A stretch of 64,000 bases of DNA, taken from the NCBI GenBank assembly GCA_963717725.1, contig CAVQWS010000003.1:62001-126000 (forward strand), given 5' to 3'. Below the pieces are notes generated by a model. The model had not been told where the DNA came from and did no database searches. It saw nothing but the letters and a program-made list of their open reading frames with translations. Positions 1-7,979 of this stretch are shown one piece after another. The number at the start of each line of letters is the position of its first letter. Position 1 is the stretch's first letter. Position numbers and translations under genes: made by a program. This DNA comes from AC-32 sp963717725 (GTDB lineage Bacteria > Actinomycetota > Thermoleophilia > Gaiellales > Gaiellaceae).

Positions 1-388
1 GCAGCTCGACGAGCTCGAGCTCACCGGCGAACGCTCGGCGGAGGCCGACCTCCAGCGCGTCCGCCATGATCGACGTGAGGAAGCCAACGCGGCCGAGGTT
101 GACGCCGAGCACCGGCACGCCGGTGCCGAGAAAGCGTCGCAGCGCGCGGAGCATCGTGCCGTCGCCGCCGAGCACGACCGCGAGGTCGGCCGTCGCGTCG
201 TCGGCGCCCCCGCCGTCGCCGTGCTTGGCCGCTTCCTCGTCGGACAGCAGCAGCTCGATCCCCTGCTTCTGGGCGACCGCGCGCAACTGCTCGAGCGTCT
301 CGCCGCTCGTCTCGACTCGGCCGTGTGTGACCACGGCGACTCGCTTGATCTCAGGCAGTGGCGTCGTCGATCCAGTCTTCGAGCTCAT
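1..388 (-). CDS. nadK: NAD kinase, 5' part only (cut by window edge)
   Basis: ATP-dependent NAD kinase, which makes NADP in the cytoplasm. Translation of the minus strand shows the diagnostic GGDGT motif in VVLGGDGTMLRA and, further on, GVNLGRVGFLT, both family hallmarks. The chosen ATG at 388 gives a short lead-in before the typical first strand KRVAVVTHGR. It lies 38 bp inside the 3' end of the TlyA methyltransferase gene, so translation is probably coupled. The gene is the last visible member of the accB-accC-asp23-nusB-xseB-ispA-tlyA operon, where nadK follows tlyA in many bacteria. The C-terminal two thirds lie beyond the window. Confidence 0.93.
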   Translation of the reverse strand, partial: MSSKTGSTTPLPEIKRVAVVTHGRVETSGETLEQLRAVAQKQGIELLLSDEEAAKHGDGGGADDATADLAVVLGGDGTMLRALRRFLGTGVPVLGVNLGRVGFLTSIMADALEVGLRRAFAGELELVEL

Positions 389-1112
389 CGGGATTCTCCG
401 GCCGCTCGCGCTGGACGAGATGCAGGAAGAACTCGCGGTTCCCCTTCGGGCCGGGCAGGCCGGAGTCTACGACGCCGGCCACCTGCGACCACCAGCCCGG
501 CGCGTCGGCGGCGACTTCGCGTAGCACGCGCCGCCACACCTCACGGTCACGCACGACCCCCCGCGGTGCGTCGCTTCGCCCCGCCTCGAACTGCGGCTTG
601 ACGAGCACGACCGCCGCCCAACCCGGAGCCGCGAGCGCCAGCGCTGGCGGCAACGCCTTGCGCACGCTGACGAACGAGACGTCGCAGACCACGAGCTGCG
701 GCGCGAACGGCAGCGACGTCGTCTCGCGCACGTTCGTGCGCTCCAGCACGGTCACGCGCGGGTCGTCGCGGATGCGCGGATGCAGTTGCCCGTAGCCCAC
801 GTCGAGCGCGATCACGCGTGCAGCCCCGCGCTGGAGCAGCACGTCGGTGAAGCCGCCGGTCGACGCGCCGACATCCAGCGCGTCGCACCCGGCGACCTCG
901 ACGTCGAACGCCTCCAGTGCGTGCTCGAGCTTTTCACCCCCGCGCGAGACGAACCGCGCCGGTTCGGTCACGGTCAGCTCCGCCGACTCGTCGACCTGCT
1001 GGCCCGCCTTCTCGTAGCCCGGCACGTGCCCGGCCAGGACGAGGGCCTGCGCCTGCGCGCGGCTCTCGGCGAGCCCACGCTCGACGAGCAGCACGTCGAG
1101 GCGCTTCTTCAG
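351..1112 (-). CDS. tlyA: TlyA family rRNA 2'-O-ribose methyltransferase
   Basis: S4-domain plus Rossmann-fold SAM methyltransferase of the TlyA/hemolysin-A family. Known members 2'-O-methylate cytidines in 16S and 23S rRNA. An N-terminal S4 RNA-binding domain (KKRLDVLLVERGLAESRAQA) is followed by SAM motif LDVGASTGGFTDVLLQRG, then VVLVKPQFEAG and the terminal NREFFLHL. The start is a problem: no ATG, GTG or TTG occurs where family members begin. The only near-cognate codon there is CTG at 1112, overlapping the ispA stop. A GTG about six codons later would clip the S4 domain. The reading frame stays open far upstream inside ispA, but that part is not protein-like. About 253 residues from CTG, normal for the family. 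Confidence 0.88.
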   Translation of the reverse strand: MKKRLDVLLVERGLAESRAQAQALVLAGHVPGYEKAGQQVDESAELTVTEPARFVSRGGEKLEHALEAFDVEVAGCDALDVGASTGGFTDVLLQRGAARVIALDVGYGQLHPRIRDDPRVTVLERTNVRETTSLPFAPQLVVCDVSFVSVRKALPPALALAAPGWAAVVLVKPQFEAGRSDAPRGVVRDREVWRRVLREVAADAPGWWSQVAGVVDSGLPGPKGNREFFLHLVQRERPENPDELEDWIDDATA

Positions 1113-1879
1113 GACGTTCTGACGGCGAGCTCGTCGACGATGCCTTCGAGCACGCTCGTGTCGGCGTCGACCTCCGACAGCGCTCGTCGTGCCCGCTCGG
1201 CGGCCTCGTCCGCGAGGGCGCGTGCCCCCTCCGCGCCGTGCTCGATCACGTAGCCGTCCTCGTCGAGGATGTCGTCCACGATCTGGAAGAGCAGGCCGAC
1301 CTCGTCCGCGAAGGCCCGCCACGGCTTCTGCTGCGGCTCCGGCACCTCGGCCACCCAGAGCGCGCACGCGACCGAGGCCGAGAACAGGCAGCCGGTCTTC
1401 AGCCGGTGCAGCGCGGCCAGGTCGTCGCCGCCGCCTTTGATGTCGAGGTACTGCCCGCCGATCATTCCGAGCGTCGCCTGCACGAGCTCGCGGGCGACCG
1501 CCGGCGAGGAGTAGGAGAGCGCGAGCCGCAGCGCCTCGGCCAGCAGCGCGTCGCCGGCCAGCACGGCCACCGCCTCGCCGTAGGCCGCCCAGGTGCTCGG
1601 CCGGCCGCGGCGCAGCTCGTCGTTGTCGAGCGCCGGCAGGTCGTCGTGGACGAGCGAGAAGTTGTGCACGAGCTCGAGCGCCGCCGCCGCGGGCAGCGCC
1701 GCCTCCGGCTCTGCCCCCGCCGCCTCGGCCGTCGCCAGGCAGAGCACCGGCCGGATGCGCTTGCCGCCGCCGGCCAGCGCGTGGCGGATCGATTCCTCCA
1801 GCCCGCCGAGCTCAGGCGTCAGAGCGAGCTCAGCCAGGTACGACTCGACGAGCGAGCGCAGCTCTTCGGGCGGAGTCAC
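1109..1879 (-). CDS. ispA: Polyprenyl diphosphate synthase (FPP/GGPP synthase type)
   Basis: Trans-isoprenyl diphosphate synthase that elongates DMAPP with IPP to C15/C20 prenyl diphosphates for quinones and lipid carriers. Both aspartate-rich motifs are visible: the first as DDLPALDND followed by ELRRGRPS, the second as DDILDE. An upstream GGGKRIRP motif binds diphosphate. At 256 residues it is slightly shorter than typical FPP synthases (about 290), mainly at the N-terminus. Product length cannot be fixed from sequence. It overlaps xseB by 4 bp upstream. The order xseB-ispA-tlyA is the same as in Bacillus, although dxs, which lies between ispA and tlyA there, is absent here. Confidence 0.92.
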   Translation of the reverse strand: MTPPEELRSLVESYLAELALTPELGGLEESIRHALAGGGKRIRPVLCLATAEAAGAEPEAALPAAAALELVHNFSLVHDDLPALDNDELRRGRPSTWAAYGEAVAVLAGDALLAEALRLALSYSSPAVARELVQATLGMIGGQYLDIKGGGDDLAALHRLKTGCLFSASVACALWVAEVPEPQQKPWRAFADEVGLLFQIVDDILDEDGYVIEHGAEGARALADEAAERARRALSEVDADTSVLEGIVDELAVRTS

Positions 1880-2064
1880 GATTCGGCCGCCCGCTTGGCC
1901 TCCTGCAGCTGCGTCTCGACCTCCTTGGCGATCTCCGCGAGCTCGGAGAGGATCTCGATCGCCTCGTCCGGATCCTTAGTCTCCTCCAGCTTCGCGCGCG
2001 TGCGCTCGAGCCGGTCGAGCAGCTCCTCCGCGCTCTTCAGCCGTTCTTCCGGCGATTCGGTCAC
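1876..2064 (-). CDS. xseB: Exodeoxyribonuclease VII small subunit
   Basis: Sixty-two-residue helical protein of the XseB family: FEEALxxLE-like register, here as SAEELLDRLERTRAKLEE, then DEAIEILSELAEIAKEVETQL. XseB binds the XseA large subunit to form the single-strand exonuclease VII. The GTG start at 2064 overlaps the nusB stop (GTGA). The xseA gene that normally sits immediately upstream is missing here, as is folD, so the large subunit must be encoded elsewhere. The family call rests on length, helical pattern and position. Confidence 0.85.
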   Translation of the reverse strand: MTESPEERLKSAEELLDRLERTRAKLEETKDPDEAIEILSELAEIAKEVETQLQEAKRAAES

Positions 2065-2435
2065 GCTGCCTCCCTCGTAATACGGCCGAGTATGCCGTTG
2101 ACCAGTCGTCCAGCGTCCTCCGAGGAGTAGCGCTTAGCGAGCGTCACCGCCTCGTCGATCGCCACCTCGGGCGGCACCTCGCCGCGGTCGAGCTCCAGGA
2201 TCGCCATGCGCAGGATGTTGCGCTCGAGGGCGCCCAGCCGGTCGGCCGTCCACTCGTCGGCGGCCTCGGTGATCCGCACGTCCAGCTGTTCGTGCTCGGC
2301 CACCACGGCCTCGGCGAGCTCGCGGGAGAACGGATCGATCTCACCTTCGAACAGCGACGCCAGCCCCTGGCCGGTCACGTCCCACTGGTAGAGCAGCACG
2401 AGCGCGGTGCGCCGCGCGGCGCGGCGTCCGGCCAT
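2061..2435 (-). CDS. nusB: Transcription antitermination factor NusB
   Basis: NusB forms a complex with NusE (S10) on boxA RNA and supports rRNA antitermination. The 124-residue all-helical sequence begins MAGRRAARRTALVLLYQWD, the typical R-x2-A-x3-LYQ-D signature, and ends with EAVTLAKRYSSEDAGRLVNGI, matching the conserved YSxxxxxxFVNGIL region. The ATG at 2435 overlaps the stop of the Asp23-family gene (ATGA). Length and both ends agree with the family. Confidence 0.95.
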   Translation of the reverse strand: MAGRRAARRTALVLLYQWDVTGQGLASLFEGEIDPFSRELAEAVVAEHEQLDVRITEAADEWTADRLGALERNILRMAILELDRGEVPPEVAIDEAVTLAKRYSSEDAGRLVNGILGRITREAA

Positions 2436-2740
2436 CAGCCGATCTCCGCGATCTCGACGTCCACGCGCTCGACCTCGAGGCCGGTGACCTGCGCCAGCGT
2501 CTCGCCCACTCGCTCCTGTACGGCGCGGGCGAGCCCGGGCAGCGGCTCCCGCGGGGCTGCGCCCAGGTCGAGGGAGACCGAAGCGCGACCCTCCGCGTGC
2601 CGGACCTCGACCGCACGGCGCGGCCGGCGCACGCGGACGCCGTCGACGCTGCGCGCTGCGCGCGTGACGAGCTCGGTGAGCGCGGCCGCGGTCACCGTGA
2701 TCGACCCCTCGGGACCGCGAAAGACGAGCGGCTCGGTCAC
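2435..2740 (-). CDS. Asp23/Gls24 family protein
   Basis: A 101-residue protein of the Asp23/Gls24 (YqhY) family. The opening GSITVTAAALTELVTRAARSVDGV and the later PLPGLARAVQERVGETLAQVTGLEV fit the pattern of a helix followed by a Val/Ile-rich strand with a late VDVEIAEI. In Bacillus, YqhY is encoded between accC and nusB exactly as here, and has been linked to acetyl-CoA carboxylase activity. A similar role is inferred from position only. The GTG start at 2740 overlaps the accC stop (GTGA). Confidence 0.85.
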   Translation of the reverse strand: MTEPLVFRGPEGSITVTAAALTELVTRAARSVDGVRVRRPRRAVEVRHAEGRASVSLDLGAAPREPLPGLARAVQERVGETLAQVTGLEVERVDVEIAEIG

Positions 2741-4095
2741 GAGCCCACGATCGCCGGCAGCCGCTCGGCGGCCTCGGCCAGGAAGCCGGTCGAGTAGCGG
2801 CCGCTCGCGAACTCCTCGCTGCGCAGGATGTCGATCGCCAGCTCGCGCGTCGTCGGCACTCCCTCGAGCACGAGCTCGCCGAGAGCTCGCAGCATCCGGT
2901 CGATCGCCTGCGGCCGCGTCTCGTCCCAGACGACCAGCTTGCCGAGCAGCGAGTCGTAGAACGGCGGGACGAGATAGCCGTCCTCGACGTGCGTGTCGAG
3001 ACGTACGCCCGGCCCCAGCGGCGGCCGCATCCGGGTGACGAGCCCAGGCGCCGGCGCGAAGTCATTGCGCGGGTCCTCGGCGTTCAAGCGCACCTCGATC
3101 GCGTGTCCCTTCCGGGCCGCGCGGCCGGTGTGCGCAAGCGTCTCCCCCGCCGCGACGCGCAGCTGCTCGCGGACGATGTCGATGCCGGTGACGAGCTCGG
3201 TGACCGGATGCTCAACCTGCAGCCGCGCGTTCAGCTCGATGAAGTAGAAGCTGCGGTCCGGCCCGAGCAGGAACTCGAAGGTGCCGGCGTTGCGGTAGCC
3301 GATCGACTGGCAGGCGCGCTCCGCGGCCGACTCCATCGCCTCGCGCGTCTCGTCGTCGAGCGCCGGTGAGGGCGACTCCTCGATCAGCTTCTGGTGGCGC
3401 CGCTGAATCGAGCACTCGCGCTCGCCGAGCGTGAGCACGCCACCCTGCGAGTCGCAGAGCACCTGGATCTCGACGTGCCGCGCGGGCGAGACCGCCTTCT
3501 CGAGGTAAAGGCTGCCGTCGCCGAACGCGGCCTCGGCCTCCAGCGCGGCCATGCCGTAGGCCGACTCGAGCTCGTCCGGGCCGTGCACGAGCCGCATACC
3601 CTTACCGCCGCCGCCGGCCGAGGCCTTGAGCAGCACCGGGTAGCCGACCTCCTCCGCCGCCTCGCGCGCCTGCTCAACCGTGGTCTCCTCTTCGGTGCCT
3701 GGCACGAGCGGCACGTCGGCCGCCCGCATCTGCCGCTTGGCCTCGACCTTGTCGCCCATCTTGGCCATCACGTCCGCGGGCGGCCCGATGAAGACGAGGT
3801 CGTTGTCGGCGCACGCCTCGACGAAGGCCGGGTTCTCGGCGAGGAAGCCGTAGCCGGGATGGACCGCCTCGCAGCCGGTCGTGGTCGCGGCCGCGATCAG
3901 CGAGGGGATCTTCAGGTAGCTCTCGGCAGCGGCCGGGGGACCGACGCGGACGGCCCGGTCGGCCAGGCGCACGTGCAGCGAGTCGGCGTCCGCGGTCGAG
4001 TAGACGGCGACCGCCTCGACGTCGTTCTCGTGCAGCGCACGGATCACGCGGACGGCGATCTCGCCGCGGTTGGCGACGAGGACCCGCTTGAACAT
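2737..4095 (-). CDS. accC: Biotin carboxylase subunit of acyl-CoA carboxylase
   Basis: ATP-dependent carboxylation of protein-bound biotin, the first half-reaction of acyl-CoA carboxylases. The 452-residue protein has the N-terminal FKRVLVANRGEIAVRVIRA, the ATP-grasp glycine loop KASAGGGGKGMRLV, the family signature around EVNARLQVEHPVTE (here ELNARLQVEHPVTE), and the catalytic RLNAEDP. It starts at ATG 4095, sharing one base with the stop of the upstream biotin-carrier fusion (TGATG). Full length. The partner carrier is clearly the fused BCCP domain upstream. No carboxyltransferase gene with an intact active site is seen in this window. Confidence 0.96.
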   Translation of the reverse strand: MFKRVLVANRGEIAVRVIRALHENDVEAVAVYSTADADSLHVRLADRAVRVGPPAAAESYLKIPSLIAAATTTGCEAVHPGYGFLAENPAFVEACADNDLVFIGPPADVMAKMGDKVEAKRQMRAADVPLVPGTEEETTVEQAREAAEEVGYPVLLKASAGGGGKGMRLVHGPDELESAYGMAALEAEAAFGDGSLYLEKAVSPARHVEIQVLCDSQGGVLTLGERECSIQRRHQKLIEESPSPALDDETREAMESAAERACQSIGYRNAGTFEFLLGPDRSFYFIELNARLQVEHPVTELVTGIDIVREQLRVAAGETLAHTGRAARKGHAIEVRLNAEDPRNDFAPAPGLVTRMRPPLGPGVRLDTHVEDGYLVPPFYDSLLGKLVVWDETRPQAIDRMLRALGELVLEGVPTTRELAIDILRSEEFASGRYSTGFLAEAAERLPAIVGS

Positions 4096-5906
4096 CAGAC
4101 GGCGTCGAGCGGCGGCGGGCCGACCGGCTCGAGCTCGAACAGCAGCTGGCCGAACTCGACCGGCTCGGCGTTGCCGACGTGGATCGTGCGGACGATCCCG
4201 GGCGCGTCAGCCTTGATCTCGTTCATCAGCTTCATCGCCTCGAGGATGCAGAGCGTCTGACCCGGCGTGACCGCGTCGCCTTCCTGCACGAACGGCGGCG
4301 CGCCCGGCTGGGGCGCGCGGTAGAAGACACCCACCATCGGTGCCTCGACGCGCGCGAAGCCGTCGGCCTGCGCCGACGCGCGCGCCGGCAGCTCACCGTC
4401 GTCCGCGGGCTGTGCCGAGACCGCGGCCAGGGTCGGCTCGAGCTGCTCGGGCGTGCGGCGCACCGAGACGCGCATGCCGGCCTCCTCGATCGTCACCTCC
4501 CCGACGCCGGACTCCTGGACGATGCGGACGATCTCGCGGATCCGCTCGGCGCGCGCCTGGTCGACGCCGCCGGCGCTCAGGCTCTCGTCGCCGCTGGCGC
4601 GCCCGCGGATCGACTGGAGCAGCGGTTCCGCCTCGTCGCCAAAGAGCGCGAGCAGCAGCAGCTCCTCCTCGCTCGAGGCGAGCCCTTCGGCCTCGGAGCG
4701 GAGCGACTCGAGGTCGACGGGCGCCTCTTCCTCCGGCGCGCCGCCCGAGAGCGTGACCGCGCGCTTGACGGTCGCGTCGATCGGCCCGGGCGGGCTGCCG
4801 TAGCGGCCCTCGATCAGGGCGCGCAGCTCGTCGACGACGGTCTGGTAGCGGCTCGCCGAGAGCACGTGCAGGAGCGCCTGCGAGCCGAGGATCTGGCCGA
4901 TCGGCGACGCGATCGGCGGGAAGCCGACCTCCTCGCGGATCTTCGCGAGCTCGTCCAGCACCTCGTCGGTGCGGTCGCCCGCCCCGAGCGCGCGCAAGTG
5001 AGTGTCGAGCGCGGCGACGAGCCCGGGCGGAACCTTGTGCTCGGCGGCGCGCACGGCGATCCGCGGCGCGAGCGGGGTGACGGGCTCGTCGCCGATGTGC
5101 TCGTCCACGAGCTCCGAGGCCTGCCACAACGCGGGCACGTCGACGCCGGTGTCGAGCCCGAGCCCGGCGAGCGCGGTCGCCAGCGCCTCGCCGGAGATCC
5201 GGTGGACGGTCAGCGCGACCGGATAGACCGCGCAGGCGACGAGGTCGGCTCCGGCGCGCGCGGCCTCGAGGCCCGTGGCCATCGCGTTGCCGCCGGCGCC
5301 CTGACAGTAGAGGCCGACCGGCAGGCCGCTCGCCTCCTTGAGCGTCTCGACAAGCTCCTGCGCGCGGTGCGGCTGGAGCGAGCTCGACGGGTCGTGCAGC
5401 AGCACGCGCGAGGCGCCGAGCGCCGGCAGCTTGCGCGCCTGCTCGACCAGCGCCTCGGTTTCGTTCGTGTAGCCGGAGCCGAACACGAGCCCTGCGTCGA
5501 ACTCCTTGCCGGCGCTCGTGATCGCCTCGCCGGCCTCGCGCAGGTTCTCGACGTCGTTCAGCGGGTCGTGCAGCCGGAAGACTTCGATCCCGCTCTCGGC
5601 GGCCGAGGCGACGAAGCGGCTGACGAACTCGCCGCCGACCGGGCGCGAGCCGACGAGGAACCGCCCGCGCAGCGCCATCGCGAGCGGCGTCTCGGTGCGC
5701 TCGTTCAGCGCACGGATCCGCTCCCACGGGCTCTCGACGCCGCGGCGCACGGCCGTGTCGAAGACTCCGCCGCCCGAGACCTCGAGGTAGGCGAAACCGG
5801 CCTTGTCGAGGATCTCCGCGAGGCGCAGCAGCTCCGCCGTCGGCATCAGGCCCGCGAGCGGCTCCTGGGCCAGCAAGCGGATCGAGGTATCGACCAGTGC
5901 AGGCAC
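4095..5906 (-). CDS. Carboxyltransferase-like (OadA/5S type) domain fused to biotin carboxyl carrier protein
   Basis: A 603-residue fusion. Residues 1-250 align with the TIM-barrel carboxyltransferase domain of pyruvate carboxylase, oxaloacetate decarboxylase alpha and the transcarboxylase 5S subunit; compare GFAYLEVSGGGVFD, SPWERIRAL, MALRGRFLVG and GIEVFRLHDPLNDVENL. A conserved-carboxylase region follows to about 450. Then comes an AccB-like N-terminal segment (RIREIVRIVQESGVGEVTIE) and a biotinyl domain with EAMKLMNE, Lys559. The metal site is gone: by alignment with 5S, Asp23 is Leu11, carbamylated Lys184 is His171, His215 is Tyr200 and His217 is Gln202. Catalysis of carboxyl transfer by this domain is therefore unlikely. 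The gene occupies the accB position before accC, so it probably acts as the carrier, with the barrel as scaffold. GTG start at 5906. Confidence 0.9.
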   Translation of the reverse strand: MPALVDTSIRLLAQEPLAGLMPTAELLRLAEILDKAGFAYLEVSGGGVFDTAVRRGVESPWERIRALNERTETPLAMALRGRFLVGSRPVGGEFVSRFVASAAESGIEVFRLHDPLNDVENLREAGEAITSAGKEFDAGLVFGSGYTNETEALVEQARKLPALGASRVLLHDPSSSLQPHRAQELVETLKEASGLPVGLYCQGAGGNAMATGLEAARAGADLVACAVYPVALTVHRISGEALATALAGLGLDTGVDVPALWQASELVDEHIGDEPVTPLAPRIAVRAAEHKVPPGLVAALDTHLRALGAGDRTDEVLDELAKIREEVGFPPIASPIGQILGSQALLHVLSASRYQTVVDELRALIEGRYGSPPGPIDATVKRAVTLSGGAPEEEAPVDLESLRSEAEGLASSEEELLLLALFGDEAEPLLQSIRGRASGDESLSAGGVDQARAERIREIVRIVQESGVGEVTIEEAGMRVSVRRTPEQLEPTLAAVSAQPADDGELPARASAQADGFARVEAPMVGVFYRAPQPGAPPFVQEGDAVTPGQTLCILEAMKLMNEIKADAPGIVRTIHVGNAEPVEFGQLLFELEPVGPPPLDAV

Positions 5907-5913
5907 GGCCCGC

Positions 5914-5919
5914 AGCCTA
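5914..5919 (-). promoter_or_regulatory. Candidate leaderless -10 for the biotin-carrier fusion gene
   Basis: TAGGCT followed by 7 bp and the GTG start at 5906. This spacing puts the expected transcription start on the start codon. No -35 box is evident. Confidence 0.5.
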
Positions 5920-5926
5920 ACGCCAG

Positions 5927-6493
5927 CTACGCGCGCGAGATGTAGCGGCCCTCGCGTGGGTCGACCTTGATCCGGTCGCCCACGTTCACGAACAGCGGTA
6001 CCTGCACGACCGCTCCCGTTTCGAGTGTGGCGGGCTTCGTCACGTTCGAGACCGTGTCGCCTCGCACACCGGGCTCGGTCTCCGAGACGGCCAGCTCGAC
6101 GGAGGACGGGAGCTGCACGCCCGAGGGCTTGCCGTCGACCTCGAGCACCTGCACCGTCGAGCTCGGCTCGAGGTAGGGCAGCGCGTCCTCGACCGTCGTG
6201 TGCGGCAGCGAGAACTGCTCGTAGGTGCCGGTGTCCATGAAGACCACCTCGTCGCCGGAGTCGTAGAGGTACTGCACCTCCTTGACCTCGGTGCGGATCC
6301 GCGTGAACTTCTCGCCCGCGCGGAAGGTCTTGTCGACGACCGCGCCCGAGTCGAGGTTGCGCAGGCGCGAGCGCACGAAGGCGCCGCCCTTGCCGGGCTT
6401 CACGTGCTGGAACTCGATGATGCGCCAGACCGAGCCCTCGAGCTGGATGTGCATCCCGTTCCGGAACTGGTTGGTGGAGACGGTCTCGGCCAC
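5927..6493 (-). CDS. efp: Elongation factor P
   Basis: EF-P relieves ribosome stalling at polyproline stretches. The 188-residue product begins MAETVSTNQFRNGMHI and has the KOW-like domain with loop HVKPGKGGAF (Lys35 corresponds to the modifiable lysine of E. coli EF-P), two OB domains and the C-terminal signature VGDRIKVDPREGRYISRA. GTG at 6493 gives the usual family length. No EF-P lysine-modification gene (epmA or epmB) is seen nearby, so the modification state is unknown. TAGCAT 8 bp before the start overlaps the stop of the upstream peptidase gene. Confidence 0.97.
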   Translation of the reverse strand: MAETVSTNQFRNGMHIQLEGSVWRIIEFQHVKPGKGGAFVRSRLRNLDSGAVVDKTFRAGEKFTRIRTEVKEVQYLYDSGDEVVFMDTGTYEQFSLPHTTVEDALPYLEPSSTVQVLEVDGKPSGVQLPSSVELAVSETEPGVRGDTVSNVTKPATLETGAVVQVPLFVNVGDRIKVDPREGRYISRA

Positions 6494-6501
6494 GGCGGGC
6501 G

Positions 6502-6507
6502 ATGCTA
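6502..6507 (-). promoter_or_regulatory. Candidate leaderless -10 for efp, overlapping upstream stop
   Basis: TAGCAT, 8 bp before the GTG of efp. Its first three bases are the TAG stop codon of the M24 peptidase gene. Confidence 0.45.
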
Positions 6508-7539
6508 GCTGACCGTGATCAGGTCCTTGCCGAAGCTCGTCAGCACCTCGGGCTCGCCGTCGGTGACGACCACGAGGTCCTCGATCCGGATCCCGCCCAG
6601 GCCCTCGAGGTAGACGCCCGGCTCGACGGTGACGACGTTGCCGGTCGCGAGCGTGTCGGTCGACTCGCGCGAGAGGCGCGGCGCCTCGTGCACCTCGAGC
6701 CCGACGCCATGGCCGAGGCCGTGGCCGAACTTCTCGCCGAGGCCGGCGGCTTCGATCCTGTCGCGCGCCGCAGCATCGGCGTCGACGCCGGTGACGCCCG
6801 TGCGGACGGCTTCCAGCCCCGCAAGCTGGCCCTCGAGCGTCGCCTCGTAGCCCGCCTTCAGCTCGTCGGGGAGCGGGCCGGTGGCGAAGGTGCGCGTGCA
6901 GTCGGCGTTGTAGCCGTCGACCATCGCGCCCGCGTCGATCACGACCGTCTCGCCGGCCTCCATTGGTCGGTCGGTCGGCCGCGCGTGCGGCTTCGCTGCG
7001 TTCGGGCCTGAGGCGACGATCGTCTCGAAGGCCGGCGCGTCGGCACCGAGCTCGTGGAAGAGCTCGTCCAGCCGCCAGGCGAGCTCGCGCTCGGTGCGGC
7101 CGACGAAGCGCTCGTCGGCGAACCGCGCATAGGCCTCGCTGGTGATCTCGCCCGCGCGCCTGATCTTCTCCAGCTCGGACTCGTCCTTGACCGCGCGCAG
7201 CGCCTCGACGAGCCCGCGCCGCGGGACGAGCTCGAGGCCGCCGGCGCGCAGGACCTCCCACGAGGCGTAGCTGACCGCGTCGGCCTCGAAGCCGACCGTG
7301 CCTTCGAGCAGCTCGGCCAGAGCGCCGATGAGCGACCGCTTCGTCTCTACGAACTCGACGCCCTCCACCGCGCGCGCGGTCTCGGCGTAGCGGAAGTCGC
7401 TGAAGAGCCGCACGCGCTCCGGCTCCACAAACAGCGCGGCATTCGAGCTGGAGAAGCCGACGAGATAGCGGACGTTGACCCCGTTCGTGACGAGCAGCGG
7501 CTCCTCGATCGCGCGACGCAGGGCGTCGATCCGGCTCAT
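6505..7539 (-). CDS. M24 family Xaa-Pro dipeptidase/aminopeptidase
   Basis: Pita-bread metallopeptidase that removes N-terminal residues before proline. The 344-residue protein has a creatinase-like N-terminal domain (LLVTNGVNVRYLVGFSSSNA). Its C-terminal catalytic domain shows the metal ligands in order: two Asp in VIDAGAMVDGYNADCTRT, His in GHGLGHGVGLEVHE, Glu in VTVEPGVY and Glu in GIRIEDLVVV. ATG at 7539 overlaps the aroQ stop (ATGA), with a GGAGG ribosome-binding site just upstream. The order aroQ-peptidase-efp is conserved in actinobacteria and Bacillus (yqhS-yqhT-efp). Whether it is PepP or PepQ is not decided. Confidence 0.93.
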   Translation of the reverse strand: MSRIDALRRAIEEPLLVTNGVNVRYLVGFSSSNAALFVEPERVRLFSDFRYAETARAVEGVEFVETKRSLIGALAELLEGTVGFEADAVSYASWEVLRAGGLELVPRRGLVEALRAVKDESELEKIRRAGEITSEAYARFADERFVGRTERELAWRLDELFHELGADAPAFETIVASGPNAAKPHARPTDRPMEAGETVVIDAGAMVDGYNADCTRTFATGPLPDELKAGYEATLEGQLAGLEAVRTGVTGVDADAAARDRIEAAGLGEKFGHGLGHGVGLEVHEAPRLSRESTDTLATGNVVTVEPGVYLEGLGGIRIEDLVVVTDGEPEVLTSFGKDLITVS

Positions 7540-7967
7540 CGAGCCTCCACCACCAGGTACTGCAGCGCGTCGTGGTAGCCCTCGGGCCCCTTGCCGATCA
7601 CGCGGCAGGTGACGACGTCCGAGATGACCGAGTGCCGCCGCCAGTCCTCGCGCGCTTCGATGTCCGAGAGATGCACTTCCACGACCGGCACCGTAAACAG
7701 CTCGATCGCATCGCGGATGGCGTAGCTGTAGTGCGACCACGCGCCGGGGTTGACGATCACGCCCCCGGCCCAGTCGAACGCGTCGTGGCACCAGCCGACG
7801 TACTCGGCCTCGCTATTGGTCTGGCGGCAGTCGGCGAGCAGCTCGAGCTCCTTCGCCCACTCGTAGATCTGTGTCTCCAGCTGGTTCAGGCTCAGCCCGC
7901 CGTAGACGGCAGGGTCGCGGCGGTGGAGGACGTCGAGGTTGACGCCGTTGAGGACGGCCACGCGCAC
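7536..7967 (-). CDS. aroQ: Type II 3-dehydroquinate dehydratase
   Basis: Dehydrates 3-dehydroquinate to 3-dehydroshikimate in aromatic amino acid synthesis, as a dodecamer of the flavodoxin-like type II class. Motifs: LNGVNLDVLHRRDPAVYGG (usual form LNGPNLN, with the catalytic loop Arg and Tyr kept), CRQTNSEAE, VNPGAWSHYSYAIRDA with the catalytic His, and VVEVHLSDIEARE. The Pro-to-Val change in the first motif is minor. 143 residues, normal length. GTG start at 7967, ten bases after the aroB stop. Confidence 0.95.
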   Translation of the reverse strand: MRVAVLNGVNLDVLHRRDPAVYGGLSLNQLETQIYEWAKELELLADCRQTNSEAEYVGWCHDAFDWAGGVIVNPGAWSHYSYAIRDAIELFTVPVVEVHLSDIEAREDWRRHSVISDVVTCRVIGKGPEGYHDALQYLVVEAR

Positions 7968-7973
7968 GCGGCG

Positions 7974-7979
7974 ACTCTA
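7974..7979 (-). promoter_or_regulatory. Candidate leaderless -10 for aroQ, overlapping aroB stop
   Basis: TAGAGT, 6 bp before the GTG of aroQ. The TAG is the aroB stop codon. Confidence 0.45.
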
